Source: Paraburkholderia humisilvae | Lineage (GTDB): Bacteria; Pseudomonadota; Gammaproteobacteria; Burkholderiales; Burkholderiaceae | Length of the DNA: 64,000 nucleotides | Assembly: GCF_902859855.1 (NCBI RefSeq) | Contig: NZ_CADIKH010000006.1 | Coordinates: 62,001-126,000 of the forward strand | Direction of reading: 5' to 3' | In this document: one piece after another, positions 8,411-17,372 of the stretch | How positions within the stretch are numbered: the first letter of the stretch is position 1 | Layout of the letters: each line of letters starts with the position of its first letter | Notes under the pieces: generated by a model | What the model saw: the letters and a program-made list of their open reading frames with translations, nothing else | What the model was told of the DNA's origin: nothing | The model's database searches: none | Translations under genes and position numbers: made by a program

Positions 8411-9895
8411 ATGACAACCTCCAACGCTTCCGCTACGCTGGACCTCCCCCTCGACATGATCATCTTCGGCGGCGCCGGCGACCTATCCGCCCGCAAGCTG
8501 CTGCCCGCGCTGTTCATGGCGCATTCGCACGGCAACCTGCCCGCCGACACGCGCATCCTGGCGATCGGCCGCCGCGACTGGACGCGTGATCAGTACGTGG
8601 GCTGGATGGAAGAGCACTCGAAGCCGTTCATCGAACGAAAAGCGCTCGAAGCGCCCGCATGGGACAGATTCCTCGCGCTGTTCGAATACGTACGCGTCGA
8701 CGTCGATAACGCCGAAGACTACGCACGCCTCGCACAGGCATCGCGGCCCGAAGTGCAGCGCATCTTCTATCTCGCAACATCGCCCGAACTGTTCACGACG
8801 ATCTGCGACAACCTCGCCGCACACGCGCTGATCGACACAAACTCGCGCGTCGTGCTTGAAAAGCCGCTTGGCCACGATCTCGAATCGGCGCGGGCGATCA
8901 ACAATTCGGTCGGCAAGCACTTCGCCGAAACGCAGATCTACCGGATCGACCACTATCTGGGCAAGGAGACCGTGCAGAACCTGATGGTGCTGCGCTTTGG
9001 CAATGCGATCTTCGGCCCGCTGTGGCAGGCACCGTATATCCGCAGCGTGCAGATCACCGTCGCGGAGACGGTCGGCGTCGGCAGCCGCGCGGGCTTCTAT
9101 GATCAGACCGGCGCAATGCGCGACATGGTGCAGAACCACCTGCTGCAACTGCTATGCATCGTCGCGATGGAGCCGCCGGTATCGCTCGACCCGGACGCGG
9201 TGCGCGACGAGAAGCTAAAGGTGCTGCGCTCGCTACGCCCGATGACCGCCGACGATCTGTCGCGCGACACAGTGCGCGGGCAGTACACGTCGGGCGCGGT
9301 GGGCGGCGAACCGGTGAAGGGCTACCTGGAAGAAGACAACGTGCCGAAGGACAGCCACGCGGAAACCTTCGTCGCGCTGCGTGCGCATATCAACAACTGG
9401 CGCTGGGCGCATGTGCCGTTCTTCCTGCGCACCGGCAAACGGATGGGCAAGAAGCTGTCGGAGATCGTGATCGAGTTCGCGGACCTGCCGTTCTCGATCA
9501 TGCCGAATAGCCCATGCGGCCCGCGCAATTGCGGCAACCGGCTTGTCATTCAACTGCAACCGGCCGAGTCGATCGAGCTGCAGATGCTCGCGAAAGAACC
9601 GGGCAGCGGCATGCGCACGCTGCCGGTCAATCTGAATCTGGATCTCGAGCAAGCGTTCACGGGCCGGCGCGCGGAAGCGTACGAACGGCTGCTGATCGAC
9701 GTCGTGCGCGGACGCCTCACGCACTTCATGCGCCGCGACGAACTGGAAGCTGCATGGGCGTGGGCCGATCCGATCATCGAAGGCTGGAAGCGCGCCGGCG
9801 ACCGGCCGCGGCCTTACACGGCCGGCACGTTCGGGCCGGGTGCGTCGACCGCGTTGATGGCGCGGGAGAATATGGTCTGGTCGGAAGAGTCCTGA
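8411..9895 (+). CDS. zwf: Glucose-6-phosphate 1-dehydrogenase
   Basis: 494 residues, the normal length for bacterial G6PD, which oxidises glucose-6-phosphate to 6-phosphogluconolactone with NAD(P)+ (Entner-Doudoroff/pentose phosphate entry). The N-terminal dinucleotide motif reads IIFGGAGDLSARKLLPALF, with GGAGDL in place of the usual GASGDL. The substrate/catalytic signature RIDHYLGKE is at residues 178-186, and EKPLGHD is near 150. The C-terminal beta+alpha domain contains FFLRTGKRM and ends around PRPYTAGTFGP. It stands alone: no pgl, glk or edd follows, unlike the usual glucose operon, so it may be a second copy. A GC-rich hairpin follows directly. Confidence 0.95.
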   Translation: MTTSNASATLDLPLDMIIFGGAGDLSARKLLPALFMAHSHGNLPADTRILAIGRRDWTRDQYVGWMEEHSKPFIERKALEAPAWDRFLALFEYVRVDVDNAEDYARLAQASRPEVQRIFYLATSPELFTTICDNLAAHALIDTNSRVVLEKPLGHDLESARAINNSVGKHFAETQIYRIDHYLGKETVQNLMVLRFGNAIFGPLWQAPYIRSVQITVAETVGVGSRAGFYDQTGAMRDMVQNHLLQLLCIVAMEPPVSLDPDAVRDEKLKVLRSLRPMTADDLSRDTVRGQYTSGAVGGEPVKGYLEEDNVPKDSHAETFVALRAHINNWRWAHVPFFLRTGKRMGKKLSEIVIEFADLPFSIMPNSPCGPRNCGNRLVIQLQPAESIELQMLAKEPGSGMRTLPVNLNLDLEQAFTGRRAEAYERLLIDVVRGRLTHFMRRDELEAAWAWADPIIEGWKRAGDRPRPYTAGTFGPGASTALMARENMVWSEES

Positions 9896-9904
9896 TTTAG
9901 TGAT

Positions 9905-9933
9905 GAGGCCGAGCGCGGCATAGGCTCGGCCTC
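9905..9933 (+). terminator. Hairpin downstream of zwf
   Basis: A perfect 10-bp stem, GAGGCCGAGC (9905-9914) pairing with GCTCGGCCTC (9924-9933), with a 9-nt loop starts 9 bases after the zwf stop. No clear U-tract follows, so termination is inferred from position and stem strength. Confidence 0.6.
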
Positions 9934-9961
9934 TGGAGCATCGAACCGGGTCAAGCGCGAC

Positions 9962-10018
9962 TTAAGGTTGACAATAATCGCCTTAAAGTTGACAATAAAA
10001 GAACGCAAGGTTGTCAAA
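9962..10018 (+). promoter_or_regulatory. Three phased repeats upstream of the wHTH-HATPase gene
   Basis: TTAAGGTTGACAAT (9962-9975), TTAAAGTTGACAAT (9983-9996) and a diverged copy CAAGGTTGTCAAA (10006-10018) lie 21 and 22 bp apart, i.e. on one face of the helix. The third abuts the AAAGGGG ribosome binding site (10017-10023) of the gene starting at 10030. TTGACA inside the copies could also act as -35 elements. The natural reading is an operator array for the winged-helix protein encoded next, giving autoregulation; this is inference. Confidence 0.6.
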
Positions 10019-10029
10019 AGGGGCGCGCG

Positions 10030-11076
10030 TTGATTACCCGGGTACGTCCACAAGGCGAGCAGGTGCGAAGCTTCCTGCTCGAGCATATCGAGTTGCATGT
10101 CGGCGACGTCGTAGCACTCGCGGCGGATAAATTCTCGATCAGCCGCCAGGCGGTCAATAAGCACCTCGTTGTGTTGCGGGAGCAGGGCGCGATCGTCAAG
10201 GAAGGCAATACACGGGACGCGCGCTACCGGCTGGTCCCGCTTTTCTCGAAGGGCTTTCGTTATCCGCTCACACAGCCGCTAGAAGAAGACGTGGTGTGGA
10301 GCGACGCGGTGAAGCCATGTGTTGCATCTCTTCCGGCCAATATCGTGAATATCTGGCACCACGGCTTCACTGAGATATTCAACAACGCAATCGATCACTC
10401 CAACGGAAATGCGGTTCTGGTGAAGATTGCCCAAACCGCGCTTTCCACGGAAATCATGATTTCTGACGACGGCATCGGCATCTTCAGAAAGATTCAAGCG
10501 GAACTGAATCTTCTGGACGAGCGGCACGCAATTTTCGAACTGGCCAAAGGCAAACTGACGACCGATCCCCGTAACCATTCGGGTGAGGGGATTTTTTTCA
10601 CGTCCCGCATGTTCGACCAGTTCGGCATTCTGTCGGGCGCCCTCTATTTCGATCACCATAAGGATGCTTATGAAGACGTGGTGATGGAACGCGAGATCGC
10701 GGCAAACGGTACATCCGTTTTCATGACCCTGAGTAACAGTGCGAAACACACCACCAGGGAAGTCTTCGACGAGTACACCGAAAGCGACGACTACACGTTC
10801 GACAAAACGGTGGTTCCAGTCGATCTGGCCAGATACGGCAGCGACGGATTGATTTCGCGCTCGCAAGCGAAACGACTGCTCGCGCGACTCGATCTGTTCA
10901 GAAGGGTGGTGCTCGACTTCAGGAACGTTGACGCGATCGGGCAGGCGTTTGCCGATCAGATCTTTCGTGTATTTGCCGTCGAGCACCCGGAAACGGAGTT
11001 GCTGCCGGTCAACGCAAATGTATCGGTGCTGCAAATGATTTCGCGTGCACGTGCGCAGCGAGAACAAGGCGGATAG
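10030..11076 (+). CDS. Winged-helix / HATPase / STAS-like (DUF4325-type) regulatory protein
   Basis: 348 residues from a TTG start with AAAGGGG 6 bases upstream; no earlier in-frame start fits. Residues ~8-70 form a winged helix (DKFSISRQAVNKHLVVLREQGAI). Residues ~95-240 are a GHKL ATPase: N-box FTEIFNNAIDHSNG (E115, N118, N119, D122), G1 ISDDGIGIF (D146-G150) and G2 NHSGEGI (to G187). Residues ~265-345 match the STAS-like DUF4325 pattern (RLDLFRRVVLDFRNVDAIGQAFADQIFRVF). This unites DNA binding, an anti-sigma-kinase-like ATPase and an antagonist-like domain in one chain. There is no phospho-acceptor His box, so it is not a classical sensor kinase. Its target is unknown; the phased repeats upstream suggest autoregulation. 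Confidence 0.8.
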   Translation: MITRVRPQGEQVRSFLLEHIELHVGDVVALAADKFSISRQAVNKHLVVLREQGAIVKEGNTRDARYRLVPLFSKGFRYPLTQPLEEDVVWSDAVKPCVASLPANIVNIWHHGFTEIFNNAIDHSNGNAVLVKIAQTALSTEIMISDDGIGIFRKIQAELNLLDERHAIFELAKGKLTTDPRNHSGEGIFFTSRMFDQFGILSGALYFDHHKDAYEDVVMEREIAANGTSVFMTLSNSAKHTTREVFDEYTESDDYTFDKTVVPVDLARYGSDGLISRSQAKRLLARLDLFRRVVLDFRNVDAIGQAFADQIFRVFAVEHPETELLPVNANVSVLQMISRARAQREQGG

Positions 11077-11168
11077 CGCCGGGGCGAGCCGGGCAGCGTG
11101 GCTTGAGTCGCGCCGCCCTTGCGGAGGACGTTGGTGCACAACGTCGCCCGCTTACCAACCAGGCCGTA

Positions 11169-12131
11169 TCACGCCGCATGCAACCCTCCACGCATCAACT
11201 CCCGCACCCGCGACATATCCGCTTCGACATGCCCCGCCTTCTCGAACAACTCAGCAAGCCAGTCGACGAAAGCCCGTACGCGCGGTGACACGCGTCGCCC
11301 TTTCACATACGCAATCGACACGGTTGTCGATAGCGGCCGCCACTGCGGCAGCACTTCGCATAGCATCCCCGCGTCGAGCCACTGCTGCGCGGCGATCCTT
11401 GCCGGCTGAATCAATCCGAGCCCCTGCAGGCCGCAGGTCAGGCACGCCTGTTCGTCGTTCACATTGACGAAGCCATCCATCTTCACCGCAAGCGGGCTGC
11501 CGTCCACGTCGAAATCGAAGCTGTCCGCGCGTTCACCATGCCGTCCGGTGGTGCAGTTCACCGCGACGTGCCGAGCGAGATCGTCAAGACTCTCTGGCAT
11601 ACCAAAGCGTTCGACATACGCCGGACTCGCGCACGTCACATGCTCGAGCGTGCCAAGCCGCCGCGCGGCGAGTCCCGAGTCCGGCAACTCGCCCAGCTGG
11701 ATACTGCAATCGACTGCCTCGCCAACCAGATCCACCGTGCGGTTGCTGATGCCGATCGACAACTCGACGTGCGGGTAGCGCGCGTGAAAATCGTCGAGCG
11801 CGGGCAGCACGAGCGCGGTGGCCACCGCGCCCGGCATCTCGACGCGCAGGCGTCCACTGGGGTTCGCGAGGGTCTGCTGCAAGCTCGCTTCCATCTCGTC
11901 GATGTCGGCGAGAATCTGTGCGCAGCGCTCGTAATAAGCGGCCCCTTCCGGCGTAACGGACAGACGCCGCGTCGTGCGGATCAGCAACGCGGTGCCGAGC
12001 AGGGCCTCAAGGTTCTGTACGATCGTCGTCGCGGTCGCGCGCGGCATGTTCAGCGATTCCGCGGCGCGCGTGAAGCTGTTCGTATCGACGATCCGGATAA
12101 AAGTACGCATAGCCTGAATACGGTCAATCAC
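11169..12131 (-). CDS. LysR family transcriptional regulator
   Basis: The GTG at 12131 (VIDRIQAMRTFIRIVDTNSF) has GGAGAG just upstream and gives the family's usual N-terminus and about 320 residues. An alternative ATG at 12155 would add eight residues. The HTH lies at ~10-65 (SFTRAAESLNMPRATATTIVQNLE), followed by the LysR substrate-binding domain (GRLRVEMPGAVATALVLPALDDF...). The closing HVEADMSRVRELMRGG resembles regulators of the DsdC/CrgA-like clade that often control adjacent oxidoreductases or efflux genes. No obvious divergent target is adjacent: the region 12156-12658 is long and then leads to an AraC gene. Confidence 0.88.
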   Translation of the reverse strand: MIDRIQAMRTFIRIVDTNSFTRAAESLNMPRATATTIVQNLEALLGTALLIRTTRRLSVTPEGAAYYERCAQILADIDEMEASLQQTLANPSGRLRVEMPGAVATALVLPALDDFHARYPHVELSIGISNRTVDLVGEAVDCSIQLGELPDSGLAARRLGTLEHVTCASPAYVERFGMPESLDDLARHVAVNCTTGRHGERADSFDFDVDGSPLAVKMDGFVNVNDEQACLTCGLQGLGLIQPARIAAQQWLDAGMLCEVLPQWRPLSTTVSIAYVKGRRVSPRVRAFVDWLAELFEKAGHVEADMSRVRELMRGGLHAA

Positions 12132-12658
12132 GGGACTCTCTCCAGTGAAAAACATCCTGATGAAACATGCAGCAACGACGAGCGGCCGGCGCGCCGTTCC
12201 TGTCGGAAAGGCGCGCCGGCACTGCGGGGCGAAACTCGGGTTATGCCGCTGAACTGCGTGCGGCGGTTAACAGGGGTTAAGGGGCAAAGGAAGCGAGGAT
12301 GAATGCGCTGCCGCCCGTCGTGGTCATGTGGATTCCTGCAAAAGAGACCTTGCAGCCGCCGCCTTCAGCAAACCGCCGGGCTTACCCCATTCGCATCGCG
12401 CGTTTCCGGCATCGGGCCTATAAGCGGGCGTAGCGTCGTCGCAATCGGCACGGCAAACGCGGGTTGACGTTGAATGGCAGGTCTCTCGTCAGGGTTCCCA
12501 TATTAGGCAGCAGAATCGTCTCAGGGAATACCTGAACGTCTTGAAGGTTTGCCTATTTCTAGTACCGTCACGCGCAGAAGTGCAATTAATGCTAGATTTC
12601 AAGCCTGATTCTGTGGCGCACGAGAGGTGTGCTGATCAGTTCCCGCACAGGTACCGTG
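12132..12658. other. Intergenic region with 11-bp stem hairpin (12185-12220)
   Basis: About 0.5 kb between the LysR (minus) and AraC (plus) genes. The only striking structure is a perfect GC-rich inverted repeat, GCCGGCGCGCC (12185-12195) against GGCGCGCCGGC (12210-12220). Its loop can extend the stem with TTCC/GGAA. It sits in the 5' region of the LysR transcript and has no U-tract on either strand. It may be a terminator or an operator. No convincing gene is present in the rest. Confidence 0.5.
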
Positions 12659-13660
12659 ATGACGTTTCTTTCCGATCTCCCCGAACTGCGCGACGCGTCA
12701 AGCGTTCGCGCGCAAGCCCGTCCGATCAGCCGCGCGCAGCGGCATATGGCCGACCTGTTCGACCGCCTCGCGCCCACTGATGGCTTCACCTATTCGTGCG
12801 TGCCCGGCGTCAAGCTGATGCGTGCGAGCCGCCCGATGCCGCGCCACCCCGTGATGTACGACCCGATGATCGTGATCGTCTGCCAGGGGCGCAAGCGCGG
12901 CTATCTGGGCGGCCAGTCATACGTGTATGACGCGCAGCAGTATCTGGTGGCATCGGTGCCGATGCCGTTCGAATGCGAGACCGAGGCGAGCCAGGCCGAG
13001 CCGTTCCTCGGCATCGGGATCGACATCGATCTGACGATGGTCGCCGAGCTGTTGATGCTGGTCGAAGACAGGCGCACCGGCACGCACGACGAGCCGCGCG
13101 GCATCTATTCGACGCCGCTCGATCCGACGCTGTGCGACGCGGTCGAACGCCTGCTCGAAGCGCTTGCGACCCCGCTCGACGCGCGCGTGCTCGCGCCGTC
13201 GATCGTGCGCGAGATCTGCTACCGCGTGCTGACCGGCGTGCAGGGCCACGCGATCCGCGCGGCGCTCACACATCAGCAGCACTTCGGGCGTATCGCGAAG
13301 GCGCTGCGGCGCATTCATAGCGATTACGACGGCGCACTGGACGTCGATACGCTCGCGCGCGAAGCGGGCATGAGTCTCGCGGTGTTTCACGCGCAGTTCA
13401 AGATCGTGACGTCGACCTCGCCGATGCAATACGTGAAGACGACGCGACTGCACCAGGCGCGCCTGCTGATGCTGCAGGACGGGCTCAATGCGGGCGCGGC
13501 GGCGGCGCGGGTCGGTTACGAAAGCGCATCGCAGTTCAGCCGCGAGTTCAAGCGGCTATTCGGCCTGACGCCAACCGACGAAGCGCGGCGCATGCGCGGC
13601 GCGCTCGATGCGCCGCCGGTCAGTATTGCGCCTGCGCGGCATCAGGTCGACGCGCGCTGA
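12659..13660 (+). CDS. AraC family transcriptional regulator (AraC_N type)
   Basis: 333 residues from the ATG at 12659 (MTFLSDLPELRD); an upstream in-frame start at 12629 is less likely. The N-terminal AraC_N cupin region shows YSCVPGVKLMRASRP, DPMIVIVCQGRKRGYLGG and YLVASVPMPFECE. The C-terminal double HTH is at ~225-315 (LDVDTLAREAGMSLAVFHAQFK and AAARVGYESASQFSREFKRLFG). This class often regulates alcohol/aldehyde or oxidoreductase genes. The gene downstream at 13826 is a small VOC protein, separated by 165 bp, so direct control is possible but not shown. Confidence 0.88.
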   Translation: MTFLSDLPELRDASSVRAQARPISRAQRHMADLFDRLAPTDGFTYSCVPGVKLMRASRPMPRHPVMYDPMIVIVCQGRKRGYLGGQSYVYDAQQYLVASVPMPFECETEASQAEPFLGIGIDIDLTMVAELLMLVEDRRTGTHDEPRGIYSTPLDPTLCDAVERLLEALATPLDARVLAPSIVREICYRVLTGVQGHAIRAALTHQQHFGRIAKALRRIHSDYDGALDVDTLAREAGMSLAVFHAQFKIVTSTSPMQYVKTTRLHQARLLMLQDGLNAGAAAARVGYESASQFSREFKRLFGLTPTDEARRMRGALDAPPVSIAPARHQVDAR

Positions 13661-13825
13661 GCCAGATGCGCACGCGCTTTCGCATCCATGCGGCGCATTC
13701 CGCACGGTGCGCGCCGCGCCGTAAAAGCGGGTAATCGTTATACCAGCATGCCCGCTTGACTGGTTAAGCCCTCACGCGTTCCGTACGATGGTCCCGGCAG
13801 TCCTGATTGAATAAAAGGAGGGACC

Positions 13826-14140
13826 ATGAAACGCTTTCATATCGCACTGGCTGTCGCCAACCTCGATGCATCGATCGCGGACTACAGCCGCCGCTTCGGG
13901 CAAACGCCCGCCGCGGTCGTGCCCGGCCGCTATGCGATGTGGCGCACCGACCTGCTCAACTTTTCAATCAACGAGAACCCGCCACGCGCGGGGCAACTGC
14001 GTCACGTCGGCTTCGAAGAGGACGATGCGGAAGGCTTTACAAGCACCGTCGACGTCAACGGCATCGAATGGGAGCGGTTTTCCGCGCAAGAACAGGATCG
14101 TCGCATCGTCGAGATGTATGGGGTGCCGGTGCGCTCCTGA
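13826..14140 (+). CDS. VOC superfamily (glyoxalase-like) protein
   Basis: 104 residues with a strong ribosome binding site (AAAAGGAGGG) 5 bases before the ATG. MKRFHIALAVANLDASIADYSRRFG is the classic first beta-alpha-beta module of the vicinal oxygen chelate fold. Candidate metal ligands are H5, H60 (LRHVGFE) and E96 (IVEMYG). Small single-module VOC proteins of this type include cadmium-inducible CadI-like proteins, dioxygenases and resistance proteins. The function here cannot be narrowed. Confidence 0.8.
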   Translation: MKRFHIALAVANLDASIADYSRRFGQTPAAVVPGRYAMWRTDLLNFSINENPPRAGQLRHVGFEEDDAEGFTSTVDVNGIEWERFSAQEQDRRIVEMYGVPVRS

Positions 14141-14245
14141 TTCAGGTAGACCGCCCGGAAGCAGGGCGCGAGGCTCGCCGGCGGGGCGCTGCGCGGAGCG
14201 CGACTATACTGGATTGACCAACGTTCCGGATGACAAAGGAGGTGC

Positions 14246-14551
14246 ATGATGGTCAAGCTGGCACTGTATGTCCGCCTCGAAGCGAAGCCCGGCAAGGAGC
14301 AGGACGTCGAGCAGTTTCTACGCGGTGGCCTGCCGCTCGTCGAAGTGGAGCCGGGCACGATTGCATGGTTCGGCATACGGCTCGGCCCGTCCACGTTTGC
14401 GATTTTCGATGCGTTCAACGATGAGGCCGGGCGCAACGCGCATCTGTCCGGCAAGGTGGCCGCCGCGCTGATGGAGAGGGCCGGCGACTTGCTCGCCGAG
14501 CCGCCGGAGATCGAAAAGATTGATGTGCTCGCGGCCAAGCTGCCGCGGTAA
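14246..14551 (+). CDS. Antibiotic biosynthesis monooxygenase (ABM) domain protein
   Basis: 101 residues behind AAAGGAGG; ATG codons at 14246 and 14249 are both usable. KLALYVRLEAKPGKEQDVEQFL opens a dimeric ferredoxin-like ABM fold, and WFGIRLGPSTFAIFDAFNDEAGRNAHL is the conserved middle strand/helix. Related proteins are cofactor-free quinone-forming monooxygenases or stress proteins. It follows the VOC gene by about 105 bp and both carry strong ribosome binding sites, suggesting a small stress-related transcript. The substrate is unknown. Confidence 0.82.
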   Translation: MMVKLALYVRLEAKPGKEQDVEQFLRGGLPLVEVEPGTIAWFGIRLGPSTFAIFDAFNDEAGRNAHLSGKVAAALMERAGDLLAEPPEIEKIDVLAAKLPR

Positions 14552-14569
14552 AGGGCAGGCGACGCGCGG

Positions 14570-16060
14570 TCACCCCTCCCGCCCACGCGCCTCTTCTTTC
14601 GCATAGATCGCGCGTTTGTCCTCGTACATCAGCAGGTCCGCACGCAGCACGCCGGCCTCGAGACGCTCGCCGCGCTGCACGGTCGCGGTGCCCATCGACA
14701 AGCTGAGCGGCGACCCCGGATAGAACTGGTTGTTCAACTCGACCAGCTTGTGGAGCGTTTCGATCATCGCGACACCGCCGCGCTCATCGGTGCCGGGCAT
14801 CAGAATCGCGAACTCGTCGCCGCCAATGCGCGCGGCGACGAACGGCATTTCCATCGCCTTCGCGAGCACTTCGCCGGCGCGCCGCAGCAGCGCGTCGCCG
14901 GCCGCGTGCCCCAACTGGTCGTTCACGCGCTTCAGCCCATTGAGATCCGCCATCACAACGGTCACCGGATACGGGCCTTTACGCTCGAGCCGGTTCAACT
15001 CGTCGACATAGAACGAGCGGTTGCGCAGCTTGGTCAGCACGTCGTGTTTGCCGAGATACTCGAGATAGGCCTCAGCCTTCTTGCGCGCGGTGATGTCGGT
15101 GAGCGCGACGAGCACCAGGTCCCAGTCGCGTTCATGGCCGGGCAACACCGAAAACTGCAGGTGCACATGCACCTCGTTCGCGTCGAGGGAGTAGTTGAGC
15201 ACTTCGCGCTGCTGAAAGAGTTTGCCTTCCCACAGGTCGATCAGTTGCTCGCGAAAATGCGGACGCATATCGTCGCGGAATACCTCGGGCAGGCGCGCGA
15301 GCAGTGTGTGTTTGTCAGGCGCGGCGAACATCTCGAGCGTGTGCTGGTTCACGTCGAGCACATGGATTTCCTGCATGCAGCGCTCGACAAACTCCGGGTG
15401 CACGTCGGTGAACACGCGGAAATCGACGATGCCTTGCGCGCGCACTTCATCCAGTAGCCGCTTGACCGCGGTGAAATCCTCGACCCACAACGACACCGGC
15501 GAATGCTCGAAAAGCCCGCGCGCGTATTGTTCGGCGTGCGCGATACGCAGCCGCGTGCGTTCGAGTTCGGTGACGTCCTCGACCGACACCAGTACGCGAT
15601 CCCAGCGCGCTTCGTGCCCCGGCAGCACCTGACCCTTAAGCAATACATCGAGGCGCCGGCCGCCGAGCGTGTAGTTGACCGTCTGGCTCATAAAGTGGCT
15701 CTGCCCGGACCATAGCTGGCACAGCTCTTCGAGATGCGTTTTCAGCATATCGTCGCGGAACACCTCCGCGAGGTTAGCGGTGAGTTCGGCGAAATCGGTG
15801 GCGTCGAACAGCGCGAGCGTCTTGCGGTTGACCTTGATCACGCGAATGCGGCTCGCGCATTCGGCCACCCGCGGCGGGTTCGACTGCAGGAACGTGCGCA
15901 AATCGCTGACGCCTTGCGCGCGCCATTCGTCGAACAGCGCGCGCACGCCGCTAAAGTCTTCCAGCCACAGCGACACCGGGGCGAGCTCGAACATATCGGC
16001 GTCGTCGCTCGGCGTCGCGAGGTCCAACGGGGCGTGATGGGCAGGGGCGGTATAAGGCAT
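14570..16060 (-). CDS. Diguanylate cyclase with duplicated PAS-like sensor domain
   Basis: 496 residues. Two homologous sensor blocks (~22-170 and ~183-330) share F...PVSLW(L/V)EDF, DEWRAQG/DEVRAQG, LAEVFRDDM/LPEVFRDDM, NY.L and VLPGHE..WD.VLV...D(V/I)T. They look like tandem PAS domains with an unusual N-terminal extension. A GGDEF domain follows (~345-490) with an intact active site GGDEF at 413-417, so it should make cyclic di-GMP. The inhibitory I-site RxxD seems replaced (KAME before the motif), so product inhibition may be absent. No EAL domain or membrane segment is seen; the protein is probably cytosolic. It is convergent with the ABM gene. Confidence 0.9.
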   Translation of the reverse strand: MPYTAPAHHAPLDLATPSDDADMFELAPVSLWLEDFSGVRALFDEWRAQGVSDLRTFLQSNPPRVAECASRIRVIKVNRKTLALFDATDFAELTANLAEVFRDDMLKTHLEELCQLWSGQSHFMSQTVNYTLGGRRLDVLLKGQVLPGHEARWDRVLVSVEDVTELERTRLRIAHAEQYARGLFEHSPVSLWVEDFTAVKRLLDEVRAQGIVDFRVFTDVHPEFVERCMQEIHVLDVNQHTLEMFAAPDKHTLLARLPEVFRDDMRPHFREQLIDLWEGKLFQQREVLNYSLDANEVHVHLQFSVLPGHERDWDLVLVALTDITARKKAEAYLEYLGKHDVLTKLRNRSFYVDELNRLERKGPYPVTVVMADLNGLKRVNDQLGHAAGDALLRRAGEVLAKAMEMPFVAARIGGDEFAILMPGTDERGGVAMIETLHKLVELNNQFYPGSPLSLSMGTATVQRGERLEAGVLRADLLMYEDKRAIYAKEEARGREG

Positions 16061-16206
16061 GGTCGTTTCGTCAACGGCGAAGGCGCTATTTTAAGATGCG
16101 CAAGCCCATGCCAGAAAGCAGGGTAAGTCTGGGGCATAAAGTGGCCGACAGCGCCGGCATCGGTATGATCGGCCCGCAGTAACGGCTGCCACGAGAAGAG
16201 GAAACG

Positions 16207-16596
16207 ATGACCATCGAACTGACATTGCTCGCGTGGACGCTCGTCCTCGCGCTGATTCAAGTGGTATTGCCGGCGTTGCTGCGCAACCGCGAAACCGGTA
16301 TCCCCTACAACGCCAGCGCGCGTGACGAGCCGGGCGCGCCGGTCGGCACGATCACCGCGCGGCTGATGCGCGCGCAGAGCAACCTGTTCGAGACGCTGCC
16401 GGTGTTCGCCGCCGCGGTCCTGATTGCACACGTCGCGGGCCGCGACAGCGCGCAAACCCAATTGGGCGCGTGGCTCTATCTGGCCGCCCGCATCGTGTAC
16501 GTGCCGCTCTATGCGGCTGGCGTTCCGTATCTGCGCTCGCTCGTGTGGGTCGTGTCGCTCGCGGGTATCCTGCTGATTCTGTCCCGGCTGATCTGA
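16207..16596 (+). CDS. MAPEG family membrane protein
   Basis: 129 residues with AGAGGAAACG before the ATG. There are four hydrophobic segments: LLAWTLVLALIQVVLPALL, the middle FAAAVLIAHVAG, LGAWLYLAARIVYVPLYAAG and LVWVVSLAGILLILSRL. The motif RLMRAQSNLFETLPVF matches the MAPEG glutathione-binding signature (R..RA..N..E..P). Bacterial MAPEG proteins are inner-membrane glutathione-transferase-like proteins of mostly unknown substrate. It is followed 32 bp later by an esterase gene, probably co-transcribed. Confidence 0.88.
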   Translation: MTIELTLLAWTLVLALIQVVLPALLRNRETGIPYNASARDEPGAPVGTITARLMRAQSNLFETLPVFAAAVLIAHVAGRDSAQTQLGAWLYLAARIVYVPLYAAGVPYLRSLVWVVSLAGILLILSRLI

Positions 16597-16628
16597 GGCC
16601 GGTTTTTGCTTACGAGGAGCCGTAAAAC

Positions 16629-17309
16629 ATGAATGACCCGACGTCGACGATCGAAATCGAAACCGCGCCGAACCCCGAGTTCGCGGTGATCCTGATGCAT
16701 GGCCTCGGCGCCGATGCGAACGATTTCGTCCCGCTGATCCCCGAACTGCGCCTTGCCGGAGCGCCCGCGGTGCGCTTCGTCTTCCCGAATGCGCCGGAGA
16801 TTCCGGTGACGGCGAACAACGGTTACGTGATGCGCGCGTGGTACGACATCCTGTCGTTTCAGGGCATCAACCGGCAAGTCGACGAGGCAGGCATCGATGC
16901 GTCATGCGCCACCGTGCGGCAGCTGATCGGCGCGCAGAATGCACGCGGCATCGTGACGTCGAAGCTCTTTCTCGCCGGCTTTTCGCAGGGTGGGGCGATG
17001 ACGTATTCGGCCGGGCTGACGCATCCGCAGCCCCTCGCTGGCCTGATCGTGCTGTCGGGCTACGTGCCGTCGCAACCGTATATTGAAAGCCACGCGACCG
17101 AAGCGAACCGCGATACGCCGATCTTTGCCGCGCATGGCACGCAGGACGACGTGTTGCCGGTGAGCCTGGGCGAAACCGCGCGTGACTTCGCTCGCGCGCG
17201 CGGTAGCGACGTCGAATGGCATGCGTACCCGATGCCGCACTCGGTCTGTGCGGAGGAGATTGTCGCGCTGCGTACGTGGCTGCTGACACAGCTCGCGCAA
17301 AAGGCCTGA
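16629..17309 (+). CDS. Carboxylesterase / phospholipase (alpha/beta hydrolase)
   Basis: 226 residues, the length typical of the carboxylesterase II / acyl-protein thioesterase family. The oxyanion segment HGLGADANDF lies near residue 24. The nucleophile elbow is GFSQGG with S119, and D173 (HGTQDDVLP) and H204 (MPHSVC) complete the triad. It hydrolyses short acyl esters. TACGAGGAGCCGTAA gives the ribosome binding site. It ends before a convergent hairpin shared with the AraC gene downstream. Confidence 0.92.
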   Translation: MNDPTSTIEIETAPNPEFAVILMHGLGADANDFVPLIPELRLAGAPAVRFVFPNAPEIPVTANNGYVMRAWYDILSFQGINRQVDEAGIDASCATVRQLIGAQNARGIVTSKLFLAGFSQGGAMTYSAGLTHPQPLAGLIVLSGYVPSQPYIESHATEANRDTPIFAAHGTQDDVLPVSLGETARDFARARGSDVEWHAYPMPHSVCAEEIVALRTWLLTQLAQKA

Positions 17310-17372
17310 ATAAACGTAAAGGAACCTGCAGCACGTTTAGGGTAAGCCGTCGAACGGAATAGAACGGGACAG

